The notes under the pieces were generated by a model that searched no databases, was not told the origin of the DNA, and was given only the letters and a program-made list of their open reading frames with translations. The position numbers and the translations under genes are program-made. From an uncultured Burkholderiales bacterium (lineage in GTDB: Bacteria; Pseudomonadota; Gammaproteobacteria; Burkholderiales; Burkholderiaceae_C): 40,712 nucleotides of DNA. Shown here piece after piece: positions 1 through 8,936 of the stretch (position 1 is the stretch's first letter; each line of letters starts with the position of its first letter). Location: assembly GCA_903828695.1 (NCBI GenBank), contig CAIKNE010000067.1, positions 1 through 40,712 on the forward strand, written 5' to 3'.

Positions 1-626
1 GCCGCAACGCTTACAAAAATAGCGGCCCAGGTCAAACCGTACATCAAGAATGCGCGCCAATTTGACCAACACGCTACAAAGCTAAAAAATAAGCTTTTAA
101 GAGCAGGCTCGCCGTGCCAATGTATCAACGCCGGAGCGTGCCAGAAAAGTGTAGACAAAGGAAGATATAGAGCAGTAGCGACCCACATTGCATTTTGAAA
201 CCCACTCGAGTTGAGTGTCTCTGGGGAGAAGGTACCCCCGTTTAAATATAGATTCGCAAAATTTCCGCCGTCGTAAAAGGAAGAAATTCCAAGAATTGCA
301 TAAAAACCAAGTGCGTAAAGTAGCCCCAAAATAAGCATCGATTTTCGTCTATCAGGGTTCTCAGTTAATCCGCTGATCAACACCGAGGGCATCGGAAAAC
401 GGTCCAGGTTTGCTTCCCGCGCAGCGGCCATCAAACCCAAAGTAGCGGCAGGTAAGAGCGTGAGTGCTAGAAAGTTGCCGACATAGGGGATGACCGATAA
501 CAAAGACAGCAGGGCCATGAACATAAAGAAAAGTCCACTGAGGGCGACGGGCTGTCTCCAAAAAGTTTTGATGCCCAGGCGAACCCAAATAACACCGGTA
601 AGGGCGGGGACAACGTTTAATTTCAT
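1..626 (-). CDS. BPSS1780-like integral membrane protein (3' end outside window)
   Basis: An open minus-strand frame starts at the ATG at 624-626 and runs without a stop to the left edge, giving 208 residues of an unfinished protein. The product begins MKLNVVPALTGVIWVR and has about four hydrophobic segments, including ones near residues 28-50, 95-115 and 150-165, so it should be an inner-membrane protein. The start, the W-rich N-terminus and the place behind thrB match the BPSS1780 family of Burkholderiales, whose function is unknown; that family call is from memory. It follows thrB by 15 bp and is probably cotranscribed with it. The sequence before the ATG is C-rich, with no visible Shine-Dalgarno (SD) motif. 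Confidence 0.75.
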   Translation of the reverse strand, partial: MKLNVVPALTGVIWVRLGIKTFWRQPVALSGLFFMFMALLSLLSVIPYVGNFLALTLLPAATLGLMAAAREANLDRFPMPSVLISGLTENPDRRKSMLILGLLYALGFYAILGISSFYDGGNFANLYLNGGTFSPETLNSSGFQNAMWVATALYLPLSTLFWHAPALIHWHGEPALKSLFFSFVACWSNWRAFLMYGLTWAAIFVSVA

Positions 627-641
627 AAAGGGGGGGAGGAA

Positions 642-1595
642 TTAAATTAGTTTAAGGGGAGCGTTGACCCGCTCATTCAAAATACGCTCAAAGTGAGTGG
701 GGTCGTGGGGTTGCAATAGTGAGGCTTTGCGGGGGAGATGAAAGTCCCAAAGACGGGATAACCAAAATCTAAAGGCAGCAGCTCGAAGCGCAGCATTCAG
801 GAGTTGGCGTTCGCTGCGCTCAAGGGGTCTAATGTCTTGATAAGCATTCAAAAAACCATGAAGTAGCTCTGTGTTCCACGCTCCTGTGTCCAGGTGGATG
901 CACCAATCATTTAAACATACGGACAAATCAAAAATCCAAGAGTCTACGCCTGCAAAATAAAAATCAAAAAACCCGCTCAGCTCTCCCGCGTCAAACATCA
1001 CGTTGTCCCGAAAAAGGTCCGCATGCACAGGCCCTTTGGGCAAGGCGGTGTAGAGGGATAGGGTTGCGAGGTGATTTTGAAATGCCAACTCACTGATAAG
1101 CAAATCGCTTTGACTTTGGCTTAAATGAGGAAGGACTTGTGGAACAGTCTCGTTCCACCATGAGAGTCCGCGCAGATTGGGTTGCTCGAGGGGAAAATCT
1201 TTACCAGCCAGGTGCATGCGGGCAAGCATTGCGCCAACCATCTCGCAGTGTTTAGCGTTGGGGTGCAACTCACTTTTTCCCGCCAACCTTGTAACTACGG
1301 CGGTTGGCTTATCGTTCAGCTCAAAAATAATATCCCCGCTCATACTTGTGAGTGGCTCGGGTACGGCTATTCCTCGCTGCGCCAAATGTTTCATTAATTG
1401 CAAATAAAACGGGAGTTGCTCCTTATTCAGGCGCTCAAACAAGGTCAGCACAAACTGTCCCTTAGTTGTATTAAGAAAATAGTTGGTGTTTTCTATGCCT
1501 CCTTTAATGGCAATGAGCTCTTGCAGTTCTCCTAAATCTAGGGTCTCTAGCAGGGGGTGTGTCTGTGACTCTGAAACTTGAGTGTAAACGGCCAT
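642..1595 (-). CDS. thrB: Homoserine kinase (ThrB, APH-fold type)
   Basis: Phosphorylates L-homoserine to O-phospho-L-homoserine, the step before threonine synthase. The protein (317 aa) is of the aminoglycoside-phosphotransferase fold used by beta- and alphaproteobacteria and Pseudomonas, not the GHMP kinase of enterics. The catalytic HxD-N signature is seen as VHADLFRDN, followed by the metal-binding Asp in GFFDFYFAG. I chose the ATG at 1593-1595 (MAVYTQVSES), which matches the family N-terminus; the longer frame would need a TTG at 1631. It is divergent from polA across 183 bp and is followed by the BPSS1780-like gene. No clear SD precedes the start. Confidence 0.93.
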   Translation of the reverse strand: MAVYTQVSESQTHPLLETLDLGELQELIAIKGGIENTNYFLNTTKGQFVLTLFERLNKEQLPFYLQLMKHLAQRGIAVPEPLTSMSGDIIFELNDKPTAVVTRLAGKSELHPNAKHCEMVGAMLARMHLAGKDFPLEQPNLRGLSWWNETVPQVLPHLSQSQSDLLISELAFQNHLATLSLYTALPKGPVHADLFRDNVMFDAGELSGFFDFYFAGVDSWIFDLSVCLNDWCIHLDTGAWNTELLHGFLNAYQDIRPLERSERQLLNAALRAAAFRFWLSRLWDFHLPRKASLLQPHDPTHFERILNERVNAPLKLI

Positions 1596-1628
1596 TAGTG
1601 AGGAGCAAAAAGGTGCAGGAAAGGTCTC

Positions 1629-1644
1629 CAACCCGTACGGGTTG
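1629..1644. promoter_or_regulatory. Perfect 16-bp palindrome in the thrB leader, possible operator
   Basis: The sequence CAACCCGTACGGGTTG is its own reverse complement. It lies between the likely thrB -10 box and the thrB start, where a bound repressor would block transcription. No regulator is assigned. Confidence 0.4.
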
Positions 1645-1658
1645 TGTTGCTGTCTCTC

Positions 1659-1664
1659 ATTGTA
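1659..1664 (-). promoter_or_regulatory. Candidate thrB -10 box
   Basis: The minus strand reads TACAAT (5 of 6 matches to TATAAT), which would place the transcript start near 1652 and give a leader of roughly 57 nt. No good -35 hexamer lies at 17-18 bp. A 12-bp perfect palindrome, GCCTTTAAAGGC, overlaps and extends upstream of the -35 position (1686-1697), which would fit an activator or repressor site. Confidence 0.35.
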
Positions 1665-1778
1665 GGCGTCCTTTAGAGCTTGTTAGCCTTTAAAGGCGTT
1701 GGAAATTGTCAAAAACACTTGCTAACTTACTGACACACAACGGGAAGGGGGGCGCATTTAGCGGGCACAATACACTTT

Positions 1779-4595
1779 ATGAGCGAAAAACAGACCCTTT
1801 TACTGGTTGACGGATCAAGTTACTTGTACCGTGCCTTTCATGCAATGCCCGATTTGAGGGCTGATCCATCCGACCCCACAAGCCCTGCAACTGGTGCGAT
1901 CAGGGGGATGATCAATATGATGACTAGCCTTAAAAAAGAGGTGCGCGCTCAATACGCAGTATGCGTCTTTGATGCGCCTGGGCCGACCTTTAGGGATGAA
2001 ATATATCCAGATTACAAGGCCAATCGATCCCCAATGCCACCTGACCTGCGAGCTCAGATCGAGCCCATTCACACAGTGGTCAAGTTAATGGGTTGGCACG
2101 TCTTAGCCGTGCCAGGGGTAGAGGCGGATGATGTGATTGGAACCCTCGCTCACCGAGCAGATCAACAGGGAATCGAAGCCATTATCTCAAGTGGCGATAA
2201 GGATCTCAGCCAACTGGTGAACGAGAATATATGGGTGATGGATACGATGAGTGGCAAGAAAAGGGACATAGCCGGGGTGACCCAGGAATTTGGTGTTCCG
2301 CCCTCCTTAATGCTTGACTATCAAACGCTTGTTGGCGATACGGTTGATAACGTTCCTGGCGTGGAAAAGGTTGGACCCAAGACGGCAGTTAAATGGCTGA
2401 CGGAGTACGGGAATTTAGAAAATGTTATCAAAGCAGCTCCCAGCATCAAAGGGGTTGTAGGTGAGAATTTGAGAAAAGCCTTAGATTGGTTGCCAGTTGG
2501 GCGGGAGTTGTTAACCATTCGTACAGATTGTGATTTAACTTCGCACATCAGTGGCTTACCCGCTTTTGATGTGATCAAAATGGGTGATCCCGATGAGCTT
2601 GGGTTGTTAAGTTTTTATAAAAAATACGGATTCAAAGGGCTCGTTAAAAGCATTGAATCGACTGGATCCAACGCCAACGCCAACTCCAACTCCGAGTCTG
2701 GTGCTCCCTCAAAAGTAGGGGACGATGATCTTTGGAGTGATCAAGCCTCAGACTCCGAGCACTCCTCAGCTCCTAAGAGCGCACTGAACGGACCCACAGA
2801 GTATGAAACGATTACGCAGTGGGACCAATTCGATCGTTGGCTAGAGAAACTAAAAAGCGCGCACTGGACGGCCTTGGATACAGAGACAACTTCTTTGGTA
2901 GAGATGCAGGCCAAAATTGTTGGCATTAGCTTTAGTGTGCGGGTGGGTGAGTCCGCTTACATCCCGCTCACACATGACTACCCCGGGGTTTCAGATCAAT
3001 TGCCTTTGGAGGAGGTGCTGGAGAAACTAAAAGGTTGGTTAGAGGATCCAAGCGCGCAAAAGATTGGGCAGCACATTAAATACGACAGGCATGTGTTTGC
3101 CAATCACGGCATCAATGTCCGCGGCTTTGTGCATGACACGATGCTGCAAAGCTATGTGTTGGAGGTGCACAAACCACATGGGTTGTCCAGCCTTGCTGAG
3201 AGGCATTTAGGGCGCACAGGAGTTACTTACGAGTCCCTATGCGGTAAGGGTGCGCATGAGATTAAATTTAATCAAGTCGATATCGCGCAGGCCTCAAATT
3301 ATGCATGCGAGGATACGGATCAAACACTGGATGTTCATCTGGCACTTTGGCCCAAAATACAGACCAATGAGCAACTCAACTTTATCTATCAATTAGAAAT
3401 ACAAAGTAGTGAAGCTTTATTTAGAATTGAGCGCAACGGAGTTTTAATTGATGCTTTAACGCTCTCCAAACAAAGTCAACAATTGGGTGAGCGAATTGGT
3501 GAGTTAGAGAGGGAGGCATATCAGTTGGCTGAGCAACCCTTTAATCTGAGCTCACCTAAACAAATTGCCGAAATATTTTTTGAAAAATTGGGACTCCCCG
3601 TCATCAAAAAAACGCCCAAGGGAGCCCCGAGCACGGATGAGGAGGTGCTTGAAAAGTTGGCTGAGGATTACCCTTTACCTGCCAAAATACTCGAGCACCG
3701 CGGAATCTCCAAGTTAAAGAGTACCTACACTGACAAGCTGGCTCAAATGGCTCAGCCTAGTACGGGGCGAGTGCATACGCACTACGCCCAGGCTGTCGCT
3801 GTGACGGGGCGACTCTCGAGCAACGATCCTAATTTGCAAAACATTCCTGTGCGCACGCCCGAGGGCAGACGAGTCCGTGAGGCCTTTATTGCACCGCCTG
3901 GCAGCTTAATCGCAAGCGCTGACTACAGTCAGATAGAACTTCGAATCATGGCTCATCTAAGCGATGATGAGGCTTTATTGAAGGCTTTTCACGAGGGATT
4001 GGATGTGCATAAGGCGACGGCGGCAGAGATTTTCTCCTTGTCCACAGAGGAGGTGAGCTCAGAGCAACGCAGGTATGCAAAGGTTATTAACTTTGGTCTT
4101 ATTTACGGCATGAGTGCCTTTGGACTGGCAAAGGCGCTTGGAATCGATAACACAGCTGCAAAAAATTACATAGACCGGTATTTCCAGAAATTCGCAGGTG
4201 TTAAACGCTATATGGAGGAGACACGCGCAATGGCTAAACAAAAGGGCTATGTGCAAACTGTTTTCGGCCGGCGCTTGTACCTCCCTGAGATCAACTCCCC
4301 TAATGGCCCAAGGAGGTCTGGCGCTGAACGAGCTGCGATCAATGCGCCGATGCAGGGCACGGCTGCTGATTTGATTAAGATGAGTATGGTGAGCGTACAA
4401 AATGAACTAGACCGCCTATCCAAGCGAACCAAAATGATCATGCAAGTTCACGATGAATTGGTCTTTGAGGTGCCAGATGATGAGATCGATTGGTTAAGGG
4501 AGGCTATTCCTCATTTAATGGCAAGTGTGGCAGCGCTCAAGGTGCCGTTGTTGGCGGAGTTGGGTGTCGGCCTAAATTGGGATCAGGCCCATTGA
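1779..4595 (+). CDS. polA: DNA polymerase I
   Basis: Fills gaps after RNA-primer removal and during excision repair. Full-length three-domain enzyme of 938 aa. The 5' nuclease domain (about 1-290) shows LLLVDGSSYLYRAFHA, VEADDVIG and SSGDKDLSQL. The 3'-5' exonuclease domain (about 345-540) keeps D367 and E369 in DTET, IKYD and the YACEDTD motif, so proofreading is probably intact. In the polymerase domain, motif A is DYSQIELR at D715, the O-helix has R764/K768 (RRYAKVINFGLIYG), and motif C is VHDE at H891-E893. A Ser/Asn-rich linker near 297-310 is encoded by four hexamer repeats at 2668-2691. No SD stands near the ATG; a weak -10-like CACAAT at 1766-1771 would make the mRNA nearly leaderless. 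Confidence 0.98.
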   Translation: MSEKQTLLLVDGSSYLYRAFHAMPDLRADPSDPTSPATGAIRGMINMMTSLKKEVRAQYAVCVFDAPGPTFRDEIYPDYKANRSPMPPDLRAQIEPIHTVVKLMGWHVLAVPGVEADDVIGTLAHRADQQGIEAIISSGDKDLSQLVNENIWVMDTMSGKKRDIAGVTQEFGVPPSLMLDYQTLVGDTVDNVPGVEKVGPKTAVKWLTEYGNLENVIKAAPSIKGVVGENLRKALDWLPVGRELLTIRTDCDLTSHISGLPAFDVIKMGDPDELGLLSFYKKYGFKGLVKSIESTGSNANANSNSESGAPSKVGDDDLWSDQASDSEHSSAPKSALNGPTEYETITQWDQFDRWLEKLKSAHWTALDTETTSLVEMQAKIVGISFSVRVGESAYIPLTHDYPGVSDQLPLEEVLEKLKGWLEDPSAQKIGQHIKYDRHVFANHGINVRGFVHDTMLQSYVLEVHKPHGLSSLAERHLGRTGVTYESLCGKGAHEIKFNQVDIAQASNYACEDTDQTLDVHLALWPKIQTNEQLNFIYQLEIQSSEALFRIERNGVLIDALTLSKQSQQLGERIGELEREAYQLAEQPFNLSSPKQIAEIFFEKLGLPVIKKTPKGAPSTDEEVLEKLAEDYPLPAKILEHRGISKLKSTYTDKLAQMAQPSTGRVHTHYAQAVAVTGRLSSNDPNLQNIPVRTPEGRRVREAFIAPPGSLIASADYSQIELRIMAHLSDDEALLKAFHEGLDVHKATAAEIFSLSTEEVSSEQRRYAKVINFGLIYGMSAFGLAKALGIDNTAAKNYIDRYFQKFAGVKRYMEETRAMAKQKGYVQTVFGRRLYLPEINSPNGPRRSGAERAAINAPMQGTAADLIKMSMVSVQNELDRLSKRTKMIMQVHDELVFEVPDDEIDWLREAIPHLMASVAALKVPLLAELGVGLNWDQAH

Positions 4596-4618
4596 AGAAT
4601 TCAATGTTTCTTACCAAA

Positions 4619-4650
4619 CAGATTTGTTCAGATTCATCTGCAGTTTTTTT
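4619..4650 (+). terminator. Weak rho-independent terminator candidate after polA
   Basis: CAGAT at 4619-4623 can pair with ATCTG at 4636-4640 around a 12-nt loop, and seven T residues follow at 4644-4650 after a 3-nt spacer. Five base pairs is short, so this is only suggestive. Confidence 0.3.
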
Positions 4651-4681
4651 GTCTATCAATTACGGTTAATATTTTCCCAAT

Positions 4682-5593
4682 ATGTCTAATGATTCGGATT
4701 CTTCAATCGCACCTGCATCTATACCTAAGCTCAAAGACTTTACGCGCAGACAAGCCCTAGGCCTAGTTGGATATACCCTCTTGGGCGGTAACTGTATTGC
4801 ACAAACCGCTATCAAAACGTCCTTTGAAGGACTCAAGTGTGGTGAAGTGATGGTCAACGTAGATGGCTACTCCGTACCTGTTTACCGAAGTGCACCTGTT
4901 GACACCTCGGGCGCTATTGTCAAAGGACTACCTGTAGTTCTTGTGATCTCTGAGATTTTTGGTGTGCATGAATATATTGCTGACATCACGCGTCGTTTTG
5001 CAAAAGCAGGTTATTTTGCGATTGCCCCTGAACTCTTCATTCGACAAGGCGACCCCCAGTCCTACTCTGATATGCAAAGTCTCATGAAAGAGGTAGTGCT
5101 GAAGGTGCCGGATGCACAGGTCATGCGTGATTTAGATGTTTGCGTGGACTGGGCCTCGCAGCAAGGGGCTGACACCAAGCGACTCGGTATCAATGGATTT
5201 TGTTGGGGGGGTAGGGTTGCTTGGTTATACGCCGAGCACAGCCCGCTGGTGAGGGCGGGTGTTGCATGGTACGGAAGACTAAATGGGGATCGTAATGCGT
5301 TGCAACCCTTGCATCCTATAGACGGTGTGATGCAGTTAAAAGCTCCAGTACTCGGGTTATACGGCGCGCTTGATACCTCAATCAGTCAAGCCTCGGTGAA
5401 TGAAATGTCCAAAGCTTTGCAAAACGCGGGCGAGCAAGGCGTGACGCCAGCCACTAGGTCGCGGATCAAAGTTTATCCAGGTGCAGCACACGCTTTTCAT
5501 GCAGATTACAGGGCTAGTTACAACAGGGAAGCTGCAGAGGATGGTTGGCGATCCGCATTGGGTTGGTTTGAGCAAAATGGGCTTCATTCATGA
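4682..5593 (+). CDS. Dienelactone hydrolase family protein with Tat-like signal
   Basis: An alpha/beta-hydrolase of the dienelactone hydrolase family, 303 aa. The expected Cys-Asp-His triad is visible: C174 in NGFCWGGR, D231 in GALDTS and H270 in AAHAFHAD. The N-terminus carries FTRRQALGLVG followed by a hydrophobic stretch ending near GNCIAQ, which looks like a twin-arginine signal and suggests export to the periplasm. Family members act on enol-lactones and other esters; the substrate cannot be told from sequence. Its last four bases (ATGA) overlap the start of the ZIP transporter gene, so the two are translationally coupled. The ATG at 4682 keeps the whole Tat segment. Confidence 0.85.
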   Translation: MSNDSDSSIAPASIPKLKDFTRRQALGLVGYTLLGGNCIAQTAIKTSFEGLKCGEVMVNVDGYSVPVYRSAPVDTSGAIVKGLPVVLVISEIFGVHEYIADITRRFAKAGYFAIAPELFIRQGDPQSYSDMQSLMKEVVLKVPDAQVMRDLDVCVDWASQQGADTKRLGINGFCWGGRVAWLYAEHSPLVRAGVAWYGRLNGDRNALQPLHPIDGVMQLKAPVLGLYGALDTSISQASVNEMSKALQNAGEQGVTPATRSRIKVYPGAAHAFHADYRASYNREAAEDGWRSALGWFEQNGLHS

Positions 5594-6459
5594 ACTCACC
5601 CGGATCTACTGCATTGATACTCTCTGTACTTATTGGGACTGTGTTCTCGGGGGTAGGGAGTGTTTGGGTGGCGTGGCTTTTTGTTCAAGCAGTGATGGCC
5701 AAGTACACCCAGCATTTGCTCAGTCTCGCTGCGGGAGCGTTGTTGGCCACCGCTTTTTTGCATCTCTTGCCGGAGGCCTTTGAGACTTCGCAAAGTCCTA
5801 GGTCTCTTTTCGTAACTTTGTTGGTAGGGATTTTATTTTTCTTCCTGCTCGATAAAGCTGAGCTTTGGCATCATGGGCATGAGCATCATCATGAACAGGA
5901 GCCAGATCATGCGCATTCGCATGGACATTCGTATTTGATAGATTCCTCAAACGCACACTCACACTCACACGCAAATTCCACTGATTACGGTGAGACTGCA
6001 ATTCATACACCGCCAATCAGTGGTGGGTGGGCTGTGCTCTTTGGGGACAGCTTACACTGCTTTGGTGACGGCGTTTTAGTTGCCGCAGCGTTCATGGCAG
6101 ATTTTCATGTGGGGTTGGTTGCAAGTTTTGCTGTTTGGACTCACGAGGTCCCTCATCACATGGGTGATTTGGTCGTACTCAGCTCTAGCTCTTCGAACCC
6201 TAGAAGCGCTGTGATCAAACTCAGTATCGCAGGCGCAGTAACTGTTTTAGGGGGAGTGGTCGGACTCTTTCTCTTAAAAGGTCGCGAACTGGCGTTGCCT
6301 TATTTACTTGCCTTAGCTAGCAGTAGTTATATCTATGTAGCTCTAGCGGATTTGATTCCTCAATTGCAAAAAAGGTTGAGTGCAAAACAAACATTTGCAC
6401 AACTCATTTGGCTAGGTACAGGGATGGCGATGGTAGCGCTTACAAGACAACTCGGGTGA
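5590..6459 (+). CDS. ZIP family divalent metal transporter
   Basis: Inner-membrane importer of zinc or another divalent metal, 289 aa. A long His-rich cytosolic loop (about 93-135, with HHGHEHHHEQ and HSHSHAN) joins the early and late membrane helices. The metal-binding helix motifs are seen as DSLHCFGDG and HEVPHHMGD, the family's HNxxDG-like and HExPHExGD signatures in variant form. About eight membrane segments are expected and the hydrophobic stretches agree. It starts inside the stop region of the dienelactone hydrolase gene and so depends on that gene's transcript. The exact metal is not determined. Confidence 0.9.
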   Translation: MNSPGSTALILSVLIGTVFSGVGSVWVAWLFVQAVMAKYTQHLLSLAAGALLATAFLHLLPEAFETSQSPRSLFVTLLVGILFFFLLDKAELWHHGHEHHHEQEPDHAHSHGHSYLIDSSNAHSHSHANSTDYGETAIHTPPISGGWAVLFGDSLHCFGDGVLVAAAFMADFHVGLVASFAVWTHEVPHHMGDLVVLSSSSSNPRSAVIKLSIAGAVTVLGGVVGLFLLKGRELALPYLLALASSSYIYVALADLIPQLQKRLSAKQTFAQLIWLGTGMAMVALTRQLG

Positions 6460-6555
6460 AGTAGGCAGACGCCGACGCCGTAAACCCATTCAATCAAATT
6501 GCGCTACAAGGGGCTTAGGAGCTTAGGACCTTAAATGTCCTGTAAAGAATTATTT

Positions 6556-7800
6556 TCAGACGCGTTTAAAAATTAAACTGCCGTTGGTGCCACCAAAACC
6601 AAAATTGTTTTTGAGAGCATAAGTCATATTGATCTCACGCGCTTTATTGGCACAGTAATCGAGCGGGCAATCAGGGTCTTGGTTATCTAGATTGATCGTT
6701 GGTGGTGCAATCTGATTGTGAAGAGCAAGCACAGTGAAGACACTTTCAATTCCGCCTGCACCACCCAGTAAATGACCCGTCATGGATTTGGTGGAGCTGA
6801 TGAGTGTGTGCTTGGCATGGTCACCAAGTGCTGCTTGTATAGCATTGGTTTCATTTGCATCGCCCAACGGAGTCGAAGTGCCGTGAGCGTTCAAGTAATC
6901 TATTTGATCTGGGTTGATATTCGCATTTTTCATGGCGTGAACCATCGCTCTGCGAGGACCATCCATATTGGGAGCAGTCATGTGTCCAGCATCAGCACTC
7001 ATGCCAAAACCAACGAGTTCAGCGTAAATCTTTGCCCCGCGTGCTTTGGCAAATTCATATTCTTCAAGGACTACAACACCTGCACCTTCGCCGAGCACAA
7101 ACCCATCTCGGTCTTTGTCCCAAGGTCTGGATGCAGCGGCTGGATCGTCGTTGCGTGTTGAGAGTGCTCTCATCGCAGCGAAACCACCTAGTCCCAAGGG
7201 AGAAATGGTAGCTTCAGCTCCGCCCGCCACCATCACATCCGCGTCGCCGTATTCGATTAAACGACCTGCTTGACCAATGCTGTGCAGACCCGTTGTGCAG
7301 GCTGTGGCAATTGCTAGATTGGGACCCTTGAATCCAAACCTCATGGACACATGACCTGAGATCATGTTCACGATAGAGGCCGGCACAAAGAAAGGAGAGA
7401 TACGACGAGGTCCTCTACTGACCAATTCTGCGTGCATGTTCTCAATGAGTGGTAGTCCACCGATTCCAGAGCCAATTAAACAGCCGATCCTCTCGGCTGT
7501 TAATTCGTTGAGAGCGTCTCCTACCGGTAGACCGCTATCTTGAACAGCTTGAACTGCAGCAACAATACCAAAGTGGATGAAAGAGTCCATCGTGCGGGCT
7601 TCCTTGGAGCCTATATAAGCATCCAAGTCGAGTCCTTTGACCTCCCCAGCAAAGTGACAGGCAAACCCACTTGCATCAAAGTGAGTTATCTTGTCAATGC
7701 CAGATTGACCAGCAATAATATTGGACCAAGATTCGTCTACCGTATTACCTACGGGGCAAACGCAACCAAGGCCCGTCACAACTACGCGGCGACGGCTCAT
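6556..7800 (-). CDS. fabF: 3-oxoacyl-[acyl-carrier-protein] synthase II (KAS II)
   Basis: Condenses malonyl-ACP with acyl-ACP in fatty-acid elongation. The 414-aa protein is the usual length for FabF and has the thiolase fold: catalytic Cys near residue 168 in ATACTTG, then His in [11 protein letters not shown] and His in [13 protein letters not shown]. The ATG at 7800 begins [12 protein letters not shown], the normal family N-terminus. It is the last gene of the fab operon, 36 bp after acpP, and that gap holds hairpins. Downstream it meets the ZIP gene head-on. No convincing terminator is seen in the 96-bp gap. Confidence 0.97.
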   Translation of the reverse strand: MSRRRVVVTGLGCVCPVGNTVDESWSNIIAGQSGIDKITHFDASGFACHFAGEVKGLDLDAYIGSKEARTMDSFIHFGIVAAVQAVQDSGLPVGDALNELTAERIGCLIGSGIGGLPLIENMHAELVSRGPRRISPFFVPASIVNMISGHVSMRFGFKGPNLAIATACTTGLHSIGQAGRLIEYGDADVMVAGGAEATISPLGLGGFAAMRALSTRNDDPAAASRPWDKDRDGFVLGEGAGVVVLEEYEFAKARGAKIYAELVGFGMSADAGHMTAPNMDGPRRAMVHAMKNANINPDQIDYLNAHGTSTPLGDANETNAIQAALGDHAKHTLISSTKSMTGHLLGGAGGIESVFTVLALHNQIAPPTINLDNQDPDCPLDYCANKAREINMTYALKNNFGFGGTNGSLIFKRV

Positions 7801-7810
7801 TCAGTAACTA

Positions 7811-8076
<266 letters not shown>

Positions 8077-8160
8077 TTAATTCCCTCAGAGGGTTGTGTA
8101 GAAGATGACAATTTTAGCCGAGTAGAGAATGGATTTCGGAAAATTGTAAAAAACTTAAAT

Positions 8161-8910
8161 TTAGACCATTAACATGCCACCGTTGACATGAATCTCCTGT
8201 CCAGTGATATAAGAGGCCAAGGGGCTTGCCAAAAATTGCACTAAATTGGCAACATCCGTAGATTGTCCCAATCTGCTCAGTGGGATCTGGGAAATTAATG
8301 CTTTTTGCTGCTCTTCTGACAACGCAGCGGTCATATCCGTATCAATAAAGCCGGGCGCAACACAATTGACGGTGATATTTCTGGATCCAAGCTCCCTTGC
8401 AAGTGCTCGGGTCATGCCCGCAACTCCGGCCTTAGACGCGGCGTAGTTGGACTGACCCGGGTTCCCACTGGCGCCGACTACGCTTGTGATGTTGATGATT
8501 CTTCCAAAACGTTGCTTCATCATTGGGCGAATCACGGCCTTAGAGAGGGTAAAAACCGCTTTAAGGTTTGTATCGATCACCGCGTCCCAGTCCTCATCTT
8601 TGAGTCGCATGGCCAACATGTCTTTGGTAATGCCGGCGTTGTTGACCAAAATATGTAAGCCACCTCGCTCGGATGAAATTTTGTCGACCAAGTGATTGGC
8701 TGCGGGGGTGTCGGTTACGTTTAAGACAACACCCGTGCAACCAGGGAAAGCACTCAATTGATCCCTTATCTTTTGCGCCCCTGCCTCTGAGGTGGCAGTT
8801 CCGATGACGAGCGCGCCTTGTTCTGCAAGCGCGTGAGCAATGGCTTGTCCAATGCCTCGTGTAGCACCGGTGACGAGGGCGATTTGCCCCTTCATTTGAT
8901 TGACTGACAT
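8161..8910 (-). CDS. fabG: 3-oxoacyl-[acyl-carrier-protein] reductase
   Basis: NADPH-dependent reduction of 3-oxoacyl-ACP in each elongation cycle. A classical short-chain dehydrogenase/reductase of 249 aa: nucleotide-binding TGATRGIG near residues 14-21, NNAG, the catalytic Ser in ITSVVG and the YAASK catalytic Tyr/Lys pair. The C-terminal YITGQEIHVNGG is the FabG-type ending. It lies 26 bp after fabD in the fab operon. The start MSVNQMKGQIALVTGA is the only ATG that keeps the first beta strand complete with a normal lead. Confidence 0.97.
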   Translation of the reverse strand: MSVNQMKGQIALVTGATRGIGQAIAHALAEQGALVIGTATSEAGAQKIRDQLSAFPGCTGVVLNVTDTPAANHLVDKISSERGGLHILVNNAGITKDMLAMRLKDEDWDAVIDTNLKAVFTLSKAVIRPMMKQRFGRIINITSVVGASGNPGQSNYAASKAGVAGMTRALARELGSRNITVNCVAPGFIDTDMTAALSEEQQKALISQIPLSRLGQSTDVANLVQFLASPLASYITGQEIHVNGGMLMV

Positions 8911-8936
8911 AGGTAATTGTTCAATGAGTTTTAAAT

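Noticed and set aside
4059-4400. 113-codon minus-strand frame inside polA
   Set aside because: Shadow of a strongly conserved polymerase domain; no motif or SD.
6526-6542. Hairpin AGGAC/GTCCT as a terminator between the ZIP gene and fabF
   Set aside because: Only 5 bp with a 7-nt loop and no U run on either strand.
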